The notes below the pieces were generated by a model. That model did not search any database and was not told where the DNA came from. It worked only from the letters and a program-made list of their open reading frames with translations. DNA of 52,150 nucleotides, taken from positions 1-52,150 of the forward strand of contig CABUCM010000018.1 of the NCBI GenBank assembly GCA_902490005.1. Reading direction: 5' to 3'. Source of the stretch: an uncultured Ruminiclostridium sp. Lineage in GTDB: Bacteria > Bacillota > Clostridia > Oscillospirales > Acutalibacteraceae. The translations under genes and the position numbers were made by a program. This document shows, piece after piece, positions 15,814-23,721 of this stretch; the stretch's first letter is position 1, and each line of letters begins with the position of its first letter.

Positions 15814-17328
15814 TTAAAAACCAAATTGGCCCAGCCAATCCCGAAGAGATCCGCCCTGAGAATCTTCAGGCATACTGCTCTGGCTGGAATCCCCAGAACC
15901 CTGGTTATCCTGATTCTGCTGGCTGTCATTATCATCACTGGAGGAGGTATCCGGTTTGCTTTCCTGCAGCGCCGCTTCCACCGTCATGGTCTTTCCATCC
16001 CGGATAATGACAATCGACAGGGTATCTCCCACCGCGTGGCCTTGGATAATGGACTTCACCTCGTCGGCGGAGCTGACCGCGGTTCCGTCAACGGAGACGA
16101 TGCAGTCGCCGGACTGCAGGTTATTGGCTTCATTGGTGCTCTTGAGCACATACACGCCAAGCTGGTTTACCCGGTACATCATGGCGGTCTGCTCGTTGGT
16201 GATATCCACCAGGTTTACGCCCAGGCTGGGGCGTCCCGTAACATAGCCGTTGGTGGAAAGCTCTTCAATAACCTTTTTTACGTTATCGATGGGAATGGCA
16301 AAGCCCAGGCCCTCGATGGTAGTGCCGTCAGTGGTGGTCCCGCCGGATTTTGCCACAACGATACCCACAAGCTCGCCTTTATCGTTGAACAAGCCGCCGC
16401 CGGAGTTGCCGGGATTGATGGCGGCGTTGGTCTGCAGCAAGGACATGCTGTTGCCGTTTAAGGTGATATCACGGTCCAGCGCGCTGATGATGCCGCTGGT
16501 GACGGTGCCGCCCAGCTGGCCCAAGGGATTGCCGATGACCACGGCGGTATCGCCCACCTGCAGGTCGGAAGAATTGCCCATTACCACCGGCTGCAAGTCG
16601 GCGGCCTCTACCTTCAGCAGGGCCACGTCGGTCTCTGAGTCGGTGCCGATCAGTTTGGCTTCATAGGCGGTTCCGTCCTTTGTGGTGACGGTGATTTTGC
16701 CCGCGCCGTCGATGACATGGTTATTGGTGACGATATAGCCGTCGGCGCTGATAATCACGCCGCTGCCGGCGCCGGTCTGAACGTACTGCTGCATATAGAG
16801 GTCAGTGGTCACCGATTCCGTGGTGATCTCTACCACAGAGGGGGATGTCATCTTGGCTACGTCGGAAACGCTCATGGAATTGCCGGTATAGTTCACCGCG
16901 TTGGTGTTGTCCCCGCTGGGCTGTACGGTGGTAATATTGACGCCGGGCCCGGCGGAACCGGCACTCCCTTTCGCCAGCTGATAGCCTAACACACCGCCGC
17001 CGACGCCTAACCCGCCGGCCGCCAGCACCACCAGGGCCATAAAGATGGCGGCCGCCTTCCGGCTTAGGTAACGAGGCTTTTTTTCTTTCTTTTTCTTCGG
17101 CGGCATGGGGGCGGTCCCGGTTACCGGGGTTGCCGTGGTGTTCACTACGTTTTGGTATGGCGCCTGATAGGAATAATTGTAATTTTGCTCTGGCTGGTTT
17201 GAATTGCTTGGATTCTGAGCGCCCTGATTGGGCTGGTCTCCGTAATTTTGGCTGCTTGAAGCCTGATTGGCTTGTTTTTGCTGATCCCCGTAGTTTTGAT
17301 TGGGATCATAGGGATTATAGTTATTCAT
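15814..17328 (-). CDS. HtrA/DegP-type membrane-anchored serine protease with PDZ domain
   Basis: A 504-residue S1C protease. Residues 1-75 are a disordered Asn/Gln/Pro-rich cytoplasmic tail (three NYGDQ-like repeats), then a Lys-rich stretch and one membrane segment (~92-118). The catalytic triad is His204 (TNNHVID), Asp234 (SETDVALLKV) and Ser309 (NPGNSGGGLF). A PDZ domain follows (~365-455), then an acidic Ser/Gln-rich tail. It should degrade misfolded proteins at the outer membrane face. Start ATG 17328 has AAGGAGGAAG. Single gene with its own terminator. Confidence 0.95.
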   Translation of the reverse strand: MNNYNPYDPNQNYGDQQKQANQASSSQNYGDQPNQGAQNPSNSNQPEQNYNYSYQAPYQNVVNTTATPVTGTAPMPPKKKKEKKPRYLSRKAAAIFMALVVLAAGGLGVGGGVLGYQLAKGSAGSAGPGVNITTVQPSGDNTNAVNYTGNSMSVSDVAKMTSPSVVEITTESVTTDLYMQQYVQTGAGSGVIISADGYIVTNNHVIDGAGKITVTTKDGTAYEAKLIGTDSETDVALLKVEAADLQPVVMGNSSDLQVGDTAVVIGNPLGQLGGTVTSGIISALDRDITLNGNSMSLLQTNAAINPGNSGGGLFNDKGELVGIVVAKSGGTTTDGTTIEGLGFAIPIDNVKKVIEELSTNGYVTGRPSLGVNLVDITNEQTAMMYRVNQLGVYVLKSTNEANNLQSGDCIVSVDGTAVSSADEVKSIIQGHAVGDTLSIVIIRDGKTMTVEAALQESKPDTSSSDDNDSQQNQDNQGSGDSSQSSMPEDSQGGSLRDWLGQFGF

Positions 17329-17649
17329 ACTGACTTCCTCCTTAAATCTATCTGGAATGATCTTTTTGATCTTGAGTTTATGATAGCCGGCGAAAGTGAT
17401 GGTTTTTTGACGAACAAATGAATAAAGCTTAAAAGCTTCTGTAAAAAAATATGAACAACTTCACAAATTCATAAAATTCGGCTTTTCAACCTGGGTCTCA
17501 GGGGCCATGATAAGCCTTAACCGCCCTTTTTCAAAGCCGCTTCTCTTATTTTTATGACCCAAACGGAAGAAGATATGCAAAACAAACCACACAAACCCCC
17601 CTTTCCCGCCGAATCAGCGGGAAAGGGGGTTCGATCAGCCAAAGGCCAG
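17329..17649. other. Intergenic region between the DUF3048 and HtrA-like genes
   Basis: A 321-base gap. It holds the terminator of the DUF3048 gene (17595-17630) and, nearer the protease, AT-rich sequence with the palindrome AAGCTTAAAAGCTT around 17426-17439. A protease promoter must lie here, but no clear -35/-10 pair with standard spacing was found. I see no convincing gene. Confidence 0.5.
17595..17630 (-). terminator. Terminator of the DUF3048 gene
   Basis: ACCCCCCTTTCCCGC and GCGGGAAAGGGGGT form a long stem with a 7-base loop. On the minus strand a T/G-rich tail follows, 20 bases past the stop codon. Confidence 0.75.
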
Positions 17650-18750
17650 TTATTCATAGGTAATGGCGCCGCTGAGAGGCACGCAGCACACATAAACACT
17701 GCCAGGGGCCATAATCAGGTCTTCCCCCGCCTCTGTCATATAATAGAAGGGCGTGTCATAGCTGTCCTTATGCCAGGTGACGGGGATCACCTTTCCCCGG
17801 CTCATATAGCAGCCGTCGCCGCTGCCGATCAAATCCATCTGCTGCAATAAGCCGCCGTCCAGGCTGTAGGTGGGGATATACAATGCCAGCACATTCTGCC
17901 TGGTATTCTGCACGTCGTAGGTTCCGTCCATCTGGGCTTCTCCAAACTGGCCTACCAAATAAGTTTGATTGGCCGCGTCATAGGTAAAGGTGGTATCTTT
18001 ATAAGAAGAAAAAGAGGCCCGCAGATAGGCGCCGGCCTCCCCTTTCAGCACCTGGGAACCGGTTTCGGAAAACGCCTGGCTTTCCGGGGACGCGCCTTCA
18101 TAGGTTCTGCGGACCCCGTAACCAGCGATGCCGTTTTCCAAAAGCTCGCCGGAGGTGAGGACGCTGTGCTCATAGCCCAGGTTTTCCCGCCGCCATTCAT
18201 CCCGCCACATCATATCCGTGCCCAGGTCGAACTCGTCGACCACCCCGCTGCTCAGCAGGTCGTAGGCTTCCTCGCTGCCGCCGGAATGGAGGTAAACCGC
18301 GTCCAAGCCTTGCGCGATACGGACATAATAGGGCCGGGCGCTGCGGACGCTGCCGATTTCCGTAATCCCCTCGGGGTCCTTAAAGCAGGCCATAATGCGG
18401 GTAATACCGCCCTCCGCCAGGCACTCGTACATCACGTCGGATTTGGAGACGCCCATCAAGGGCTGGGCAATGTCGATGTTGTTGATCATCACCGCCAAAG
18501 GCCGGTAGCCTTCCTTAGCCTCATCCATCGGCAGGCCCGTCAAGTCATTGACCCCCTTCAAGGCAGGTTCCTCCGGTTTGGCTTCCTCAGAAGCGGCGCT
18601 GGATATTTCCTCCCGGCTGACAGCCTTGGATTCCGTTTTCGGCAATTCCGCCGGAGCACTTTGCTGATTGCAAGCCTGGAGCATACATCCCCCAACCAGC
18701 AGGGCCGCGATAAACCCTATACAACAAACCGCCTTGGTTCCTCGTTTCAT
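17650..18750 (-). CDS. DUF3048 (YerB-like) lipoprotein
   Basis: A 366-residue lipoprotein with two possible lipobox cysteines (Cys22 in LVGGC, Cys27 in LQAC). It carries both parts of DUF3048: LTGLPMDEAKEGYRPLAVMI and the long conserved domain with MYECLAEGGITRIMACF and GSVRSARPYYVRIAQGLDA. The C-terminal domain ends GEDLIMAPGSVYVCCVP. Function is unknown; the B. subtilis relative is YerB. Possible -10 boxes (TATAAT on the minus strand) lie at 18790-18795 and 18801-18806. Confidence 0.88.
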   Translation of the reverse strand: MKRGTKAVCCIGFIAALLVGGCMLQACNQQSAPAELPKTESKAVSREEISSAASEEAKPEEPALKGVNDLTGLPMDEAKEGYRPLAVMINNIDIAQPLMGVSKSDVMYECLAEGGITRIMACFKDPEGITEIGSVRSARPYYVRIAQGLDAVYLHSGGSEEAYDLLSSGVVDEFDLGTDMMWRDEWRRENLGYEHSVLTSGELLENGIAGYGVRRTYEGASPESQAFSETGSQVLKGEAGAYLRASFSSYKDTTFTYDAANQTYLVGQFGEAQMDGTYDVQNTRQNVLALYIPTYSLDGGLLQQMDLIGSGDGCYMSRGKVIPVTWHKDSYDTPFYYMTEAGEDLIMAPGSVYVCCVPLSGAITYE

Positions 18751-18859
18751 ATAATCCTTCCTTTTTGACTTCTTTTGTTTATGTTACTCATTATAGACAG
18801 ATTATAACAGAGAGAACAGCAAAAATCACCTGTTTTCTTTGTATTGCCGGGGGTTTTGG

Positions 18860-18887
18860 TTGAATTTTACTTTGAAAATGGTATAAT
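18860..18887 (+). promoter_or_regulatory. Sigma-A promoter of metG
   Basis: TTGAAT (18860-18865), 16-base spacer, TATAAT (18882-18887), 34 bases before the start codon. The short leader leaves no room for a T-box. Confidence 0.75.
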
Positions 18888-18921
18888 AACTTTATATGAT
18901 TTTTGTGGAGGTAATTTTACC

Positions 18922-20874
18922 ATGGATCAAAAGACCTTTTATATTACCACGCCGATTTATTATCCTTCGGGAAAAGCCCATATCGGCCACAGCTACTGCA
19001 CGGTAGCTACCGATGCGATTGCCAGATACAAAAGAATGCAGGGATATGACGTCATGTTCCTCACCGGAACCGACGAGCACGGCCAAAAAATTGAATTGAA
19101 CGCCGCTAAAGAGGGCGTCACCCCCAAGGAATTTGTGGACAAGATCGTTGCCGGCTTTCAGGATCTTTGGAAGCTTTTGAACATCAGCAACGACCGGTTT
19201 ATCCGCACCACCGACGATTACCATGTGAAAGCGGTGCAGAAAATCTTCAAGGAGCTTTACGACCGCGGGGAAATCTATAAGGGTAAATACGAGGGCTGGT
19301 ACTGCACCCCCTGCGAGTCCTTCTGGACGGAAACCCAGCTGAAAGACGGCAAGTGCCCCGACTGCGGCCGGGAGGTCAAATGGGCCGAGGAGGAGGCTTA
19401 TTTCTTCAAGCTGGGCAATTATGCCGACCGTCTGCTGAAGCTTTATGAGGACCAGCCGGACTTTATCCAGCCGGAGAGCCGGAAAAACGAAATGATCCAG
19501 TTTATCAAAAGCGGCCTGGACGACCTGTGCGTTTCCAGGACCAGCTTCACCTGGGGCATCCCAGTGGATTTCGATCCCAAGCACGTGGTTTACGTTTGGC
19601 TGGACGCTTTAACCAACTATATCACCGCCATGGGCTACGGCTCTGACGACGATTCCGATTATCGGAAATACTGGCCGGCGGACGTCCACTTTGTGGGCAA
19701 GGAAATCGTCCGGTTCCACACCATTATCTGGCCCGCTATCCTGATGGCCCTGGACCTGCCCCTTCCCAAACAGGTTTACGGCCACGGCTGGCTTTTGTTC
19801 GGGGACGGCAGCAAGATGTCCAAATCCAAGGGCAACGTGGTGGACCCGGTGATTCTCTGCGACCGTTACGGCGTAGACGCTATACGGTATTTCCTTCTGC
19901 GGGAAACTCCCTTCGGCGCGGACGGCTTATTCACCAACGAGGCCCTGATTAACCGCATCAACTATGACCTGGCCAACGACTTGGGGAATCTGCTTTCCCG
20001 GACCACCGCCATGGTGCAGAAATATTTCGGCGGCAAAATCCCCGCTGAAAAAGAAGCTGACGCCTTAGACCAGGAGTTGATTTCCATGGCAACCTCCCTG
20101 CGGGAGCGGTACGAGGCGAACATGGACGGCTTCCAGTTTTCCAACGCCCTTGCGGAGGTGTGGAAGCTGATCGCCCGCTCCAACAAATATATCGACGAGA
20201 CCATGCCCTGGGCTTTGGGCAAGGACCCGGAGAAAGCCCCCCGCCTGGCGGCGGTGCTCTATAACCTGTGCGAATGCCTGCGGATCGTTTCCATTCTGAT
20301 CACTCCCTTTATGCCGGAAACCGCGCCGAAAATCCAAGCCCAGATCGGCGCCGGCGCCGCTGTCTGCAATTGGGAAAGCGCCGGCCAGTGGGGCCTGCTT
20401 TCCGACAGCGCCGCCATCAGCAAGGGAGAGACTTTATTCCCCCGGATTGATGTGGCGAAGGAAATCGCGGAGCTGGATGAAATTTTGATTCAGAAGCCGG
20501 CGGAGAAAAAGGCGGAAACCCAGGAGCAAAAAGAGCCTGCGGAAGGCGTGGCCATGATCGGCATAGACGATTTTGCCAAGGTGGAGCTGCGGGTGGCGGA
20601 AATCAAAGCCTGCGAACCGGTGAAAAGAGCCAAAAAGCTTTTGAAGCTGACGCTGGACGACGGCCAGGGCCAGCGAACCGTCGCCTCTGGCATCGCCAAA
20701 TATTATACCCCCGACCAGCTGGTAGGCCGCCGCGTTGTTTTAGTAGCCAACCTAAAGCCCGCCGTGCTTTGCGGCGTGGAAAGCTGCGGCATGATTTTGG
20801 CCGCCGACTGCGAGGGCGGCGATGTGAAAGTCATCTTTGTGGACGATATTCCCGTGGGGAGCAAGATCCGATGA
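18922..20874 (+). CDS. metG: Methionyl-tRNA synthetase with C-terminal tRNA-binding domain
   Basis: A 650-residue class I aminoacyl-tRNA synthetase that charges tRNA-Met. The HIGH motif is GKAHIGHSYC (residues 20-23), zinc cysteines are in CTPC...CPDCG (about 130-150), and KMSKS starts at residue 298. A fused OB-fold tRNA-binding domain takes up the last ~110 residues (FAKVELRVAEIKACEPVKRA). Start ATG 18922 follows GGAGG; the longer in-frame start at 18844 lies at or before the promoter and is rejected. It overlaps tatD by four bases. Confidence 0.97.
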   Translation: MDQKTFYITTPIYYPSGKAHIGHSYCTVATDAIARYKRMQGYDVMFLTGTDEHGQKIELNAAKEGVTPKEFVDKIVAGFQDLWKLLNISNDRFIRTTDDYHVKAVQKIFKELYDRGEIYKGKYEGWYCTPCESFWTETQLKDGKCPDCGREVKWAEEEAYFFKLGNYADRLLKLYEDQPDFIQPESRKNEMIQFIKSGLDDLCVSRTSFTWGIPVDFDPKHVVYVWLDALTNYITAMGYGSDDDSDYRKYWPADVHFVGKEIVRFHTIIWPAILMALDLPLPKQVYGHGWLLFGDGSKMSKSKGNVVDPVILCDRYGVDAIRYFLLRETPFGADGLFTNEALINRINYDLANDLGNLLSRTTAMVQKYFGGKIPAEKEADALDQELISMATSLRERYEANMDGFQFSNALAEVWKLIARSNKYIDETMPWALGKDPEKAPRLAAVLYNLCECLRIVSILITPFMPETAPKIQAQIGAGAAVCNWESAGQWGLLSDSAAISKGETLFPRIDVAKEIAELDEILIQKPAEKKAETQEQKEPAEGVAMIGIDDFAKVELRVAEIKACEPVKRAKKLLKLTLDDGQGQRTVASGIAKYYTPDQLVGRRVVLVANLKPAVLCGVESCGMILAADCEGGDVKVIFVDDIPVGSKIR

Positions 20875-21638
20875 ACGGCTTGATTTTTGATTCCCACGCT
20901 CATTACGACGACGAAGCGTTTGATGCCGACCGAACCGAACTGCTTGCCGCCCTGCCCCAAAAAGGCGTGGGCGGCGTCATTAACTGCGGCGCTTCTTTAG
21001 AAAGCTCCCGGACCGCCGTAACGCTTGCCAGTGCTTATCCTTACGTTTACGCCGCGGTGGGAATCCACCCGGAAGAGGTAAAAAGCGCGCCGGAGGATTA
21101 TTTAGAACAGCTCAGGAATCTGGCTTCCCAGCCCAAGGTGGCGGCTGTCGGCGAGATCGGCCTGGATTACCACTGGGAGGAAAACGCCCCGCCGGAAATA
21201 CAAAAGCAATTTTTTGAAAACCAGCTTCTGCTGGCTAAGGAGCTTTCCCTGCCGGTAATCATTCACGACCGGGAGGCTCACGGGGATACCATGGCGCTGC
21301 TGCAAAAGCACAGGCCCCAGGGGGTGCTCCACTGTTTTTCCGGCAGTGTGGAAACCGCCCGCCAAGCGGTGAAGCTGGGGCTTTACCTGGGCTTCGGCGG
21401 TTCCGTCACCTTTAAAAACGCCCGGCATCCCGTGGAGGTTGCCAAAGAAATTCCCCTGGACCGGCTGCTGCTGGAAACCGACGCTCCCTACATGGCGCCG
21501 GTGCCCTGCCGGGGCAAGCGGAACGACTCCTCTTTGATCTGTCACGTGGCGGAAAAAATCGCCCAGATCAGGGGGATCACCGCCGAACAGGTGCTGAACG
21601 CCGCTTATGAGAATACCCGCAGGCTGTTTTCCTTGTAA
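20871..21638 (+). CDS. TatD-family metal-dependent hydrolase/DNase
   Basis: A 255-residue TIM-barrel metal-dependent hydrolase of the TatD family. Metal ligands are visible as DSHAHYDDEAF, GEIGLDYHW, IIHDREAH, LHCFSGS and LETDAPYMAP. Start ATG 20871 overlaps the metG stop (ATGA); the metG-tatD pairing is common in Firmicutes. It likely acts as a 3'-5' exonuclease or in quality control. Confidence 0.95.
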   Translation: MNGLIFDSHAHYDDEAFDADRTELLAALPQKGVGGVINCGASLESSRTAVTLASAYPYVYAAVGIHPEEVKSAPEDYLEQLRNLASQPKVAAVGEIGLDYHWEENAPPEIQKQFFENQLLLAKELSLPVIIHDREAHGDTMALLQKHRPQGVLHCFSGSVETARQAVKLGLYLGFGGSVTFKNARHPVEVAKEIPLDRLLLETDAPYMAPVPCRGKRNDSSLICHVAEKIAQIRGITAEQVLNAAYENTRRLFSL

Positions 21639-21829
21639 GTTTGCTCTACGGCTTTATCCTATTTGCCATCTTTTTTCGCTTTCCAAATTTCTTTTCTGCA
21701 TTTATTTTTGCATCTTTTCTTGTCTGTTTTCTAAATTCGGCCTGTGCGTTTATTCTTTTAACATCTTTTATCTTTGTTGCCTGTATTTTTGTTTTCTCTA
21801 TTCTATTTCATGAAAAGGACTGTTCTGTT
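21639..21829 (+). other. T-rich spacer between tatD and the radical SAM gene
   Basis: About 190 bases that are very rich in T and C on the plus strand, unlike both neighbouring genes. Because UUU-type codons dominate, two frames stay open and would encode strings of hydrophobic residues. I do not think either is a real N-terminus, because a TTG start with an AAGGA site at 21815-21819 fits the radical SAM gene. The role of the spacer is unknown. Confidence 0.5.
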
Positions 21830-22435
21830 TTGACCATTACTTATACTTTAGGCGGAAAGCTGTATGTGAATCTGACCAACCGCTGCCCCAACGCCTGTGA
21901 TTTCTGCCTGCGGACCCACGGCCCTGGGGTTGGTGACGCCCAGTCGCTGTGGCTGGACCGGGAGCCTGCAAAAGAAGAGATCTGGGAGGATATTTCCAAG
22001 CGGGAGCTGAAGGATTATCCGGAGCTGGTGTTCTGCGGCTACGGGGAGCCCACCTGCCGGCTGGAGGATATGCTCTGGCTTTGCGGGAAGATCCGGGAGG
22101 CAAGCCATATTTCCATCCGGGTGAACACCAACGGCCTTTCCGACCTAATCAACGGCAGAAAAACCGCCCCGGAGTTCGACGGTCTGGTGGATATCATCTC
22201 CATCAGCTTAAACGCCGCCACCCCGGAAAAATATCAGGAGATCTGCCACTCTCAGTTTGGGCTGGAGGCGTTTCCCGCCATTCTCTCCTTTACCCGGCAG
22301 GTCAGCGTCTATGTGCCCCAGGTGGTGCTTTCTGTGGTGGATAAGGATATGCCCCAAAGGGAGATCGCGGAATGCGAGCGCCTGGCAAAGCAAAACGGCG
22401 CTTTGTTCCGGGTTCGCGCCTATATTGAAAATTAA
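21830..22435 (+). CDS. TatD-linked radical SAM protein
   Basis: A ~201-residue radical SAM protein with the cluster motif CPNACDFCLR (CxxxCxxC) near residue 20, followed by the SAM-binding FCGYGEPTCRLEDML stretch. It matches the small family that is usually encoded right after tatD in Firmicutes; its substrate is not known. I place the start at TTG 21830 (ITYTLGGKLYVNLTNRC follows), 10 bases after AAGGA. A longer in-frame reading starts at 21641 but would add an unusual hydrophobic leader from T-rich DNA. Confidence 0.85.
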   Translation: MTITYTLGGKLYVNLTNRCPNACDFCLRTHGPGVGDAQSLWLDREPAKEEIWEDISKRELKDYPELVFCGYGEPTCRLEDMLWLCGKIREASHISIRVNTNGLSDLINGRKTAPEFDGLVDIISISLNAATPEKYQEICHSQFGLEAFPAILSFTRQVSVYVPQVVLSVVDKDMPQREIAECERLAKQNGALFRVRAYIEN

Positions 22436-22443
22436 ACTTATGG

Positions 22444-22478
22444 AACGCCCCGGAAAAAATTTTCTGGGGTGTTTTTTT
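22444..22478 (+). terminator. Terminator of the metG-tatD-radical SAM operon
   Basis: AACGCCCCGGAAAA and TTCTGGGGTGTT form a stem on an AATT loop, followed by a run of seven T, just after the radical SAM stop. Confidence 0.85.
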
Positions 22479-22480
22479 GC

Positions 22481-22509
22481 TTGACATATATCACGCCATG
22501 ATATATAAT
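22481..22509 (+). promoter_or_regulatory. Consensus promoter of the padR-DUF2812 operon
   Basis: Perfect TTGACA (22481-22486), 17-base spacer and perfect TATAAT (22504-22509). A promoter this strong would normally need repression, which fits the operator repeats next to it. Confidence 0.9.
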
Positions 22510-22530
22510 AAATGCATCACAACGTGATAT
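22490..22530 (+). promoter_or_regulatory. Two candidate PadR operators
   Basis: ATCAC-GCC-ATGATAT (22490-22504) lies between the -35 and -10 boxes, and ATCAC-AAC-GTGATAT (22516-22530) lies just past the -10. They share the pattern ATCAC-N3-RTGATAT, with centres about 26 bases apart. Binding of the dimeric PadR protein here would block RNA polymerase, giving autorepression. The link to PadR is inferred from position. Confidence 0.65.
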
Positions 22531-22560
22531 AGTTGCCCACGATAGTAAGGAGGCGGTTAC

Positions 22561-22878
22561 TTGAATTTAGAAGGTCTCAAAAAGAAGCTTCTGCCAATGA
22601 GTGAAACCATGTTTTATATTCTCGCTTCTCTTTGCCAGGAGCGCCACGGTTATGGGATCATGCTTCACGTAAAGGAGATTACAGGGGGCAGAATCGTCCT
22701 TGGGGCGGGGACGGTTTACCAGACCCTGCAGAAGCTGGAAAAGGATCAGCTGATCCGCCCCACCCGGGAAATCCACCGGAAAAAGCAGTATATCATCACC
22801 GAGCCGGGGAAAGAAATCCTCAGAGAAGAGGCCCGGCGTATTTTAGAACTATCGAAAATCGCGGAGGAATTGCTATGA
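22561..22878 (+). CDS. PadR-family transcriptional regulator
   Basis: A 105-residue winged-helix repressor of the PadR family: MSETMFYILASLCQERHGYG, then GAGTVYQTLQKLEKDQLI and the wing EIHRKKQYIITEPGKEIL. Start is TTG 22561 behind AAGGAGG. It is short, with only a brief C-terminal helix for dimerisation, as in subfamily 2 PadR proteins. It overlaps the following DUF2812 gene (ATGA), a common pairing in Firmicutes. Confidence 0.93.
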   Translation: MNLEGLKKKLLPMSETMFYILASLCQERHGYGIMLHVKEITGGRIVLGAGTVYQTLQKLEKDQLIRPTREIHRKKQYIITEPGKEILREEARRILELSKIAEELL

Positions 22879-23414
22879 AAAACACCAAAACCGTATGGTT
22901 TTCCGCTTATCGTTGGGTAGTGCCCGCCGATTACGAGGCTTTGCTGGAAAACCTGGCAAGCCAGGGCTGGAACCTTGAACGGATCCGCCAATGGGATTCC
23001 ATTCGGATGACCTTTCACAAAACCGAGCCCAAGCGGTACCGCTATGTTTTTGACCTCAACGCCTTTCCGCGGAAAGAGTATACGGCTACCTATGAGCAGT
23101 TCGGTTGGGAATTTATGGGCCAGATGGCAAGCTGCTTTATCTGGCGCAAAGAATATACCGGCCAGCGGCCGGAGTCCTTTACCGACCAAGACAGCCTGAC
23201 CCGGAGAAACAAGAGGGTGCGCAACGCCGTGCTGGCGTGCTTCCTGGTTGCCCTGCTGGGCATCATCGGCGCCGGCGCCGGTATGGCAATCCAATGGGCC
23301 CGCCAGGATTACGAAAGCGTTTACGGCCTGATCCCAGCCCTTATCATCTGTCTGCTTTTTGCCCCCTATTTAGGCTGGGTAGTGCGCAAAATTTCTAAAA
23401 ACCTAAGCCGTTAG
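22875..23414 (+). CDS. DUF2812 membrane protein
   Basis: A 179-residue protein with an N-terminal soluble DUF2812 domain (LENLASQGWNLERI, then YRYVFDLNAFPRKEYTATYE and GWEFMGQMASCFIWRKEY) and two C-terminal membrane segments (~117-138 and ~150-168). Members are nearly always paired with PadR regulators; the function is unknown, perhaps in sensing or responding to membrane stress. Confidence 0.85.
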   Translation: MKNTKTVWFSAYRWVVPADYEALLENLASQGWNLERIRQWDSIRMTFHKTEPKRYRYVFDLNAFPRKEYTATYEQFGWEFMGQMASCFIWRKEYTGQRPESFTDQDSLTRRNKRVRNAVLACFLVALLGIIGAGAGMAIQWARQDYESVYGLIPALIICLLFAPYLGWVVRKISKNLSR

Positions 23415-23431
23415 AGTGGGAACTCCCGCTG

Positions 23432-23467
23432 AAAAAGGCCCGGAACCGGAAGGTCCCGGGCCTTTTT
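23432..23467 (+). terminator. Terminator of the padR operon
   Basis: AAAAAGGCCCGG and CCCGGGCCTTTTT form a long stem closing on an 11-base loop, with T on the plus strand. Confidence 0.9.
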
Positions 23468-23479
23468 GTTAGCGTTCAA

Positions 23480-23721
23480 ACCCCGGTTCTACCAGGGGGT
23501 AAAAATGTTTTAGCATAAGGCTTCCTGAAAGGAAGCTATCGCCGAAGGCGAAATGGAAAAGCAATTTTGAAGACAGAAGAAGCTGAAAGCTGCCGACAAT
23601 TACCGGTGGCAGTGGGTGTAATGCAATAATATAAATTTAATGCGTCCCTTGGGGGCTAAGCCTCTAATCGGCCCTTTTAGGGCCTGTGCATGCCGCCTCT
23701 TTCGTGGTGGTTATGACTTTA
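23480..23721. ncRNA. Candidate structured RNA, copy A
   Basis: About 240 bases similar along their whole length to 38483-38730 read on the other strand. Shared blocks, in plus-strand order, include CCCCGGTTCT, GGAAGCTATCGCCG, TACCGG with GGCAGT, CCCTTG, GGCTAAG and CCGCC...GGTGG. Several blocks fall in hairpins kept in both copies: CTTCC/GGAAG, CTGCC/GGCAG, CCGCC/GGTGG and the GGTTCT end hairpin. It starts just after the padR-operon terminator and reaches the spoIIE stop codon. Orientation is unresolved: G-U pairs in CCGCC/GGTGG favour the plus strand, while the T-followed hairpin at the other end favours the minus strand, downstream of spoIIE. I do not recognise the family. Confidence 0.55.

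Noticed and set aside
17517..17699. Small cysteine-containing open frame downstream of the DUF3048 gene
   Set aside because: Runs through the terminator hairpin and overlaps the DUF3048 gene in another frame; no ribosome site.
18844..18921. Upstream extension of MetG
   Set aside because: Would place the start at or before the promoter; ATG 18922 has GGAGG and matches the family N-terminus.
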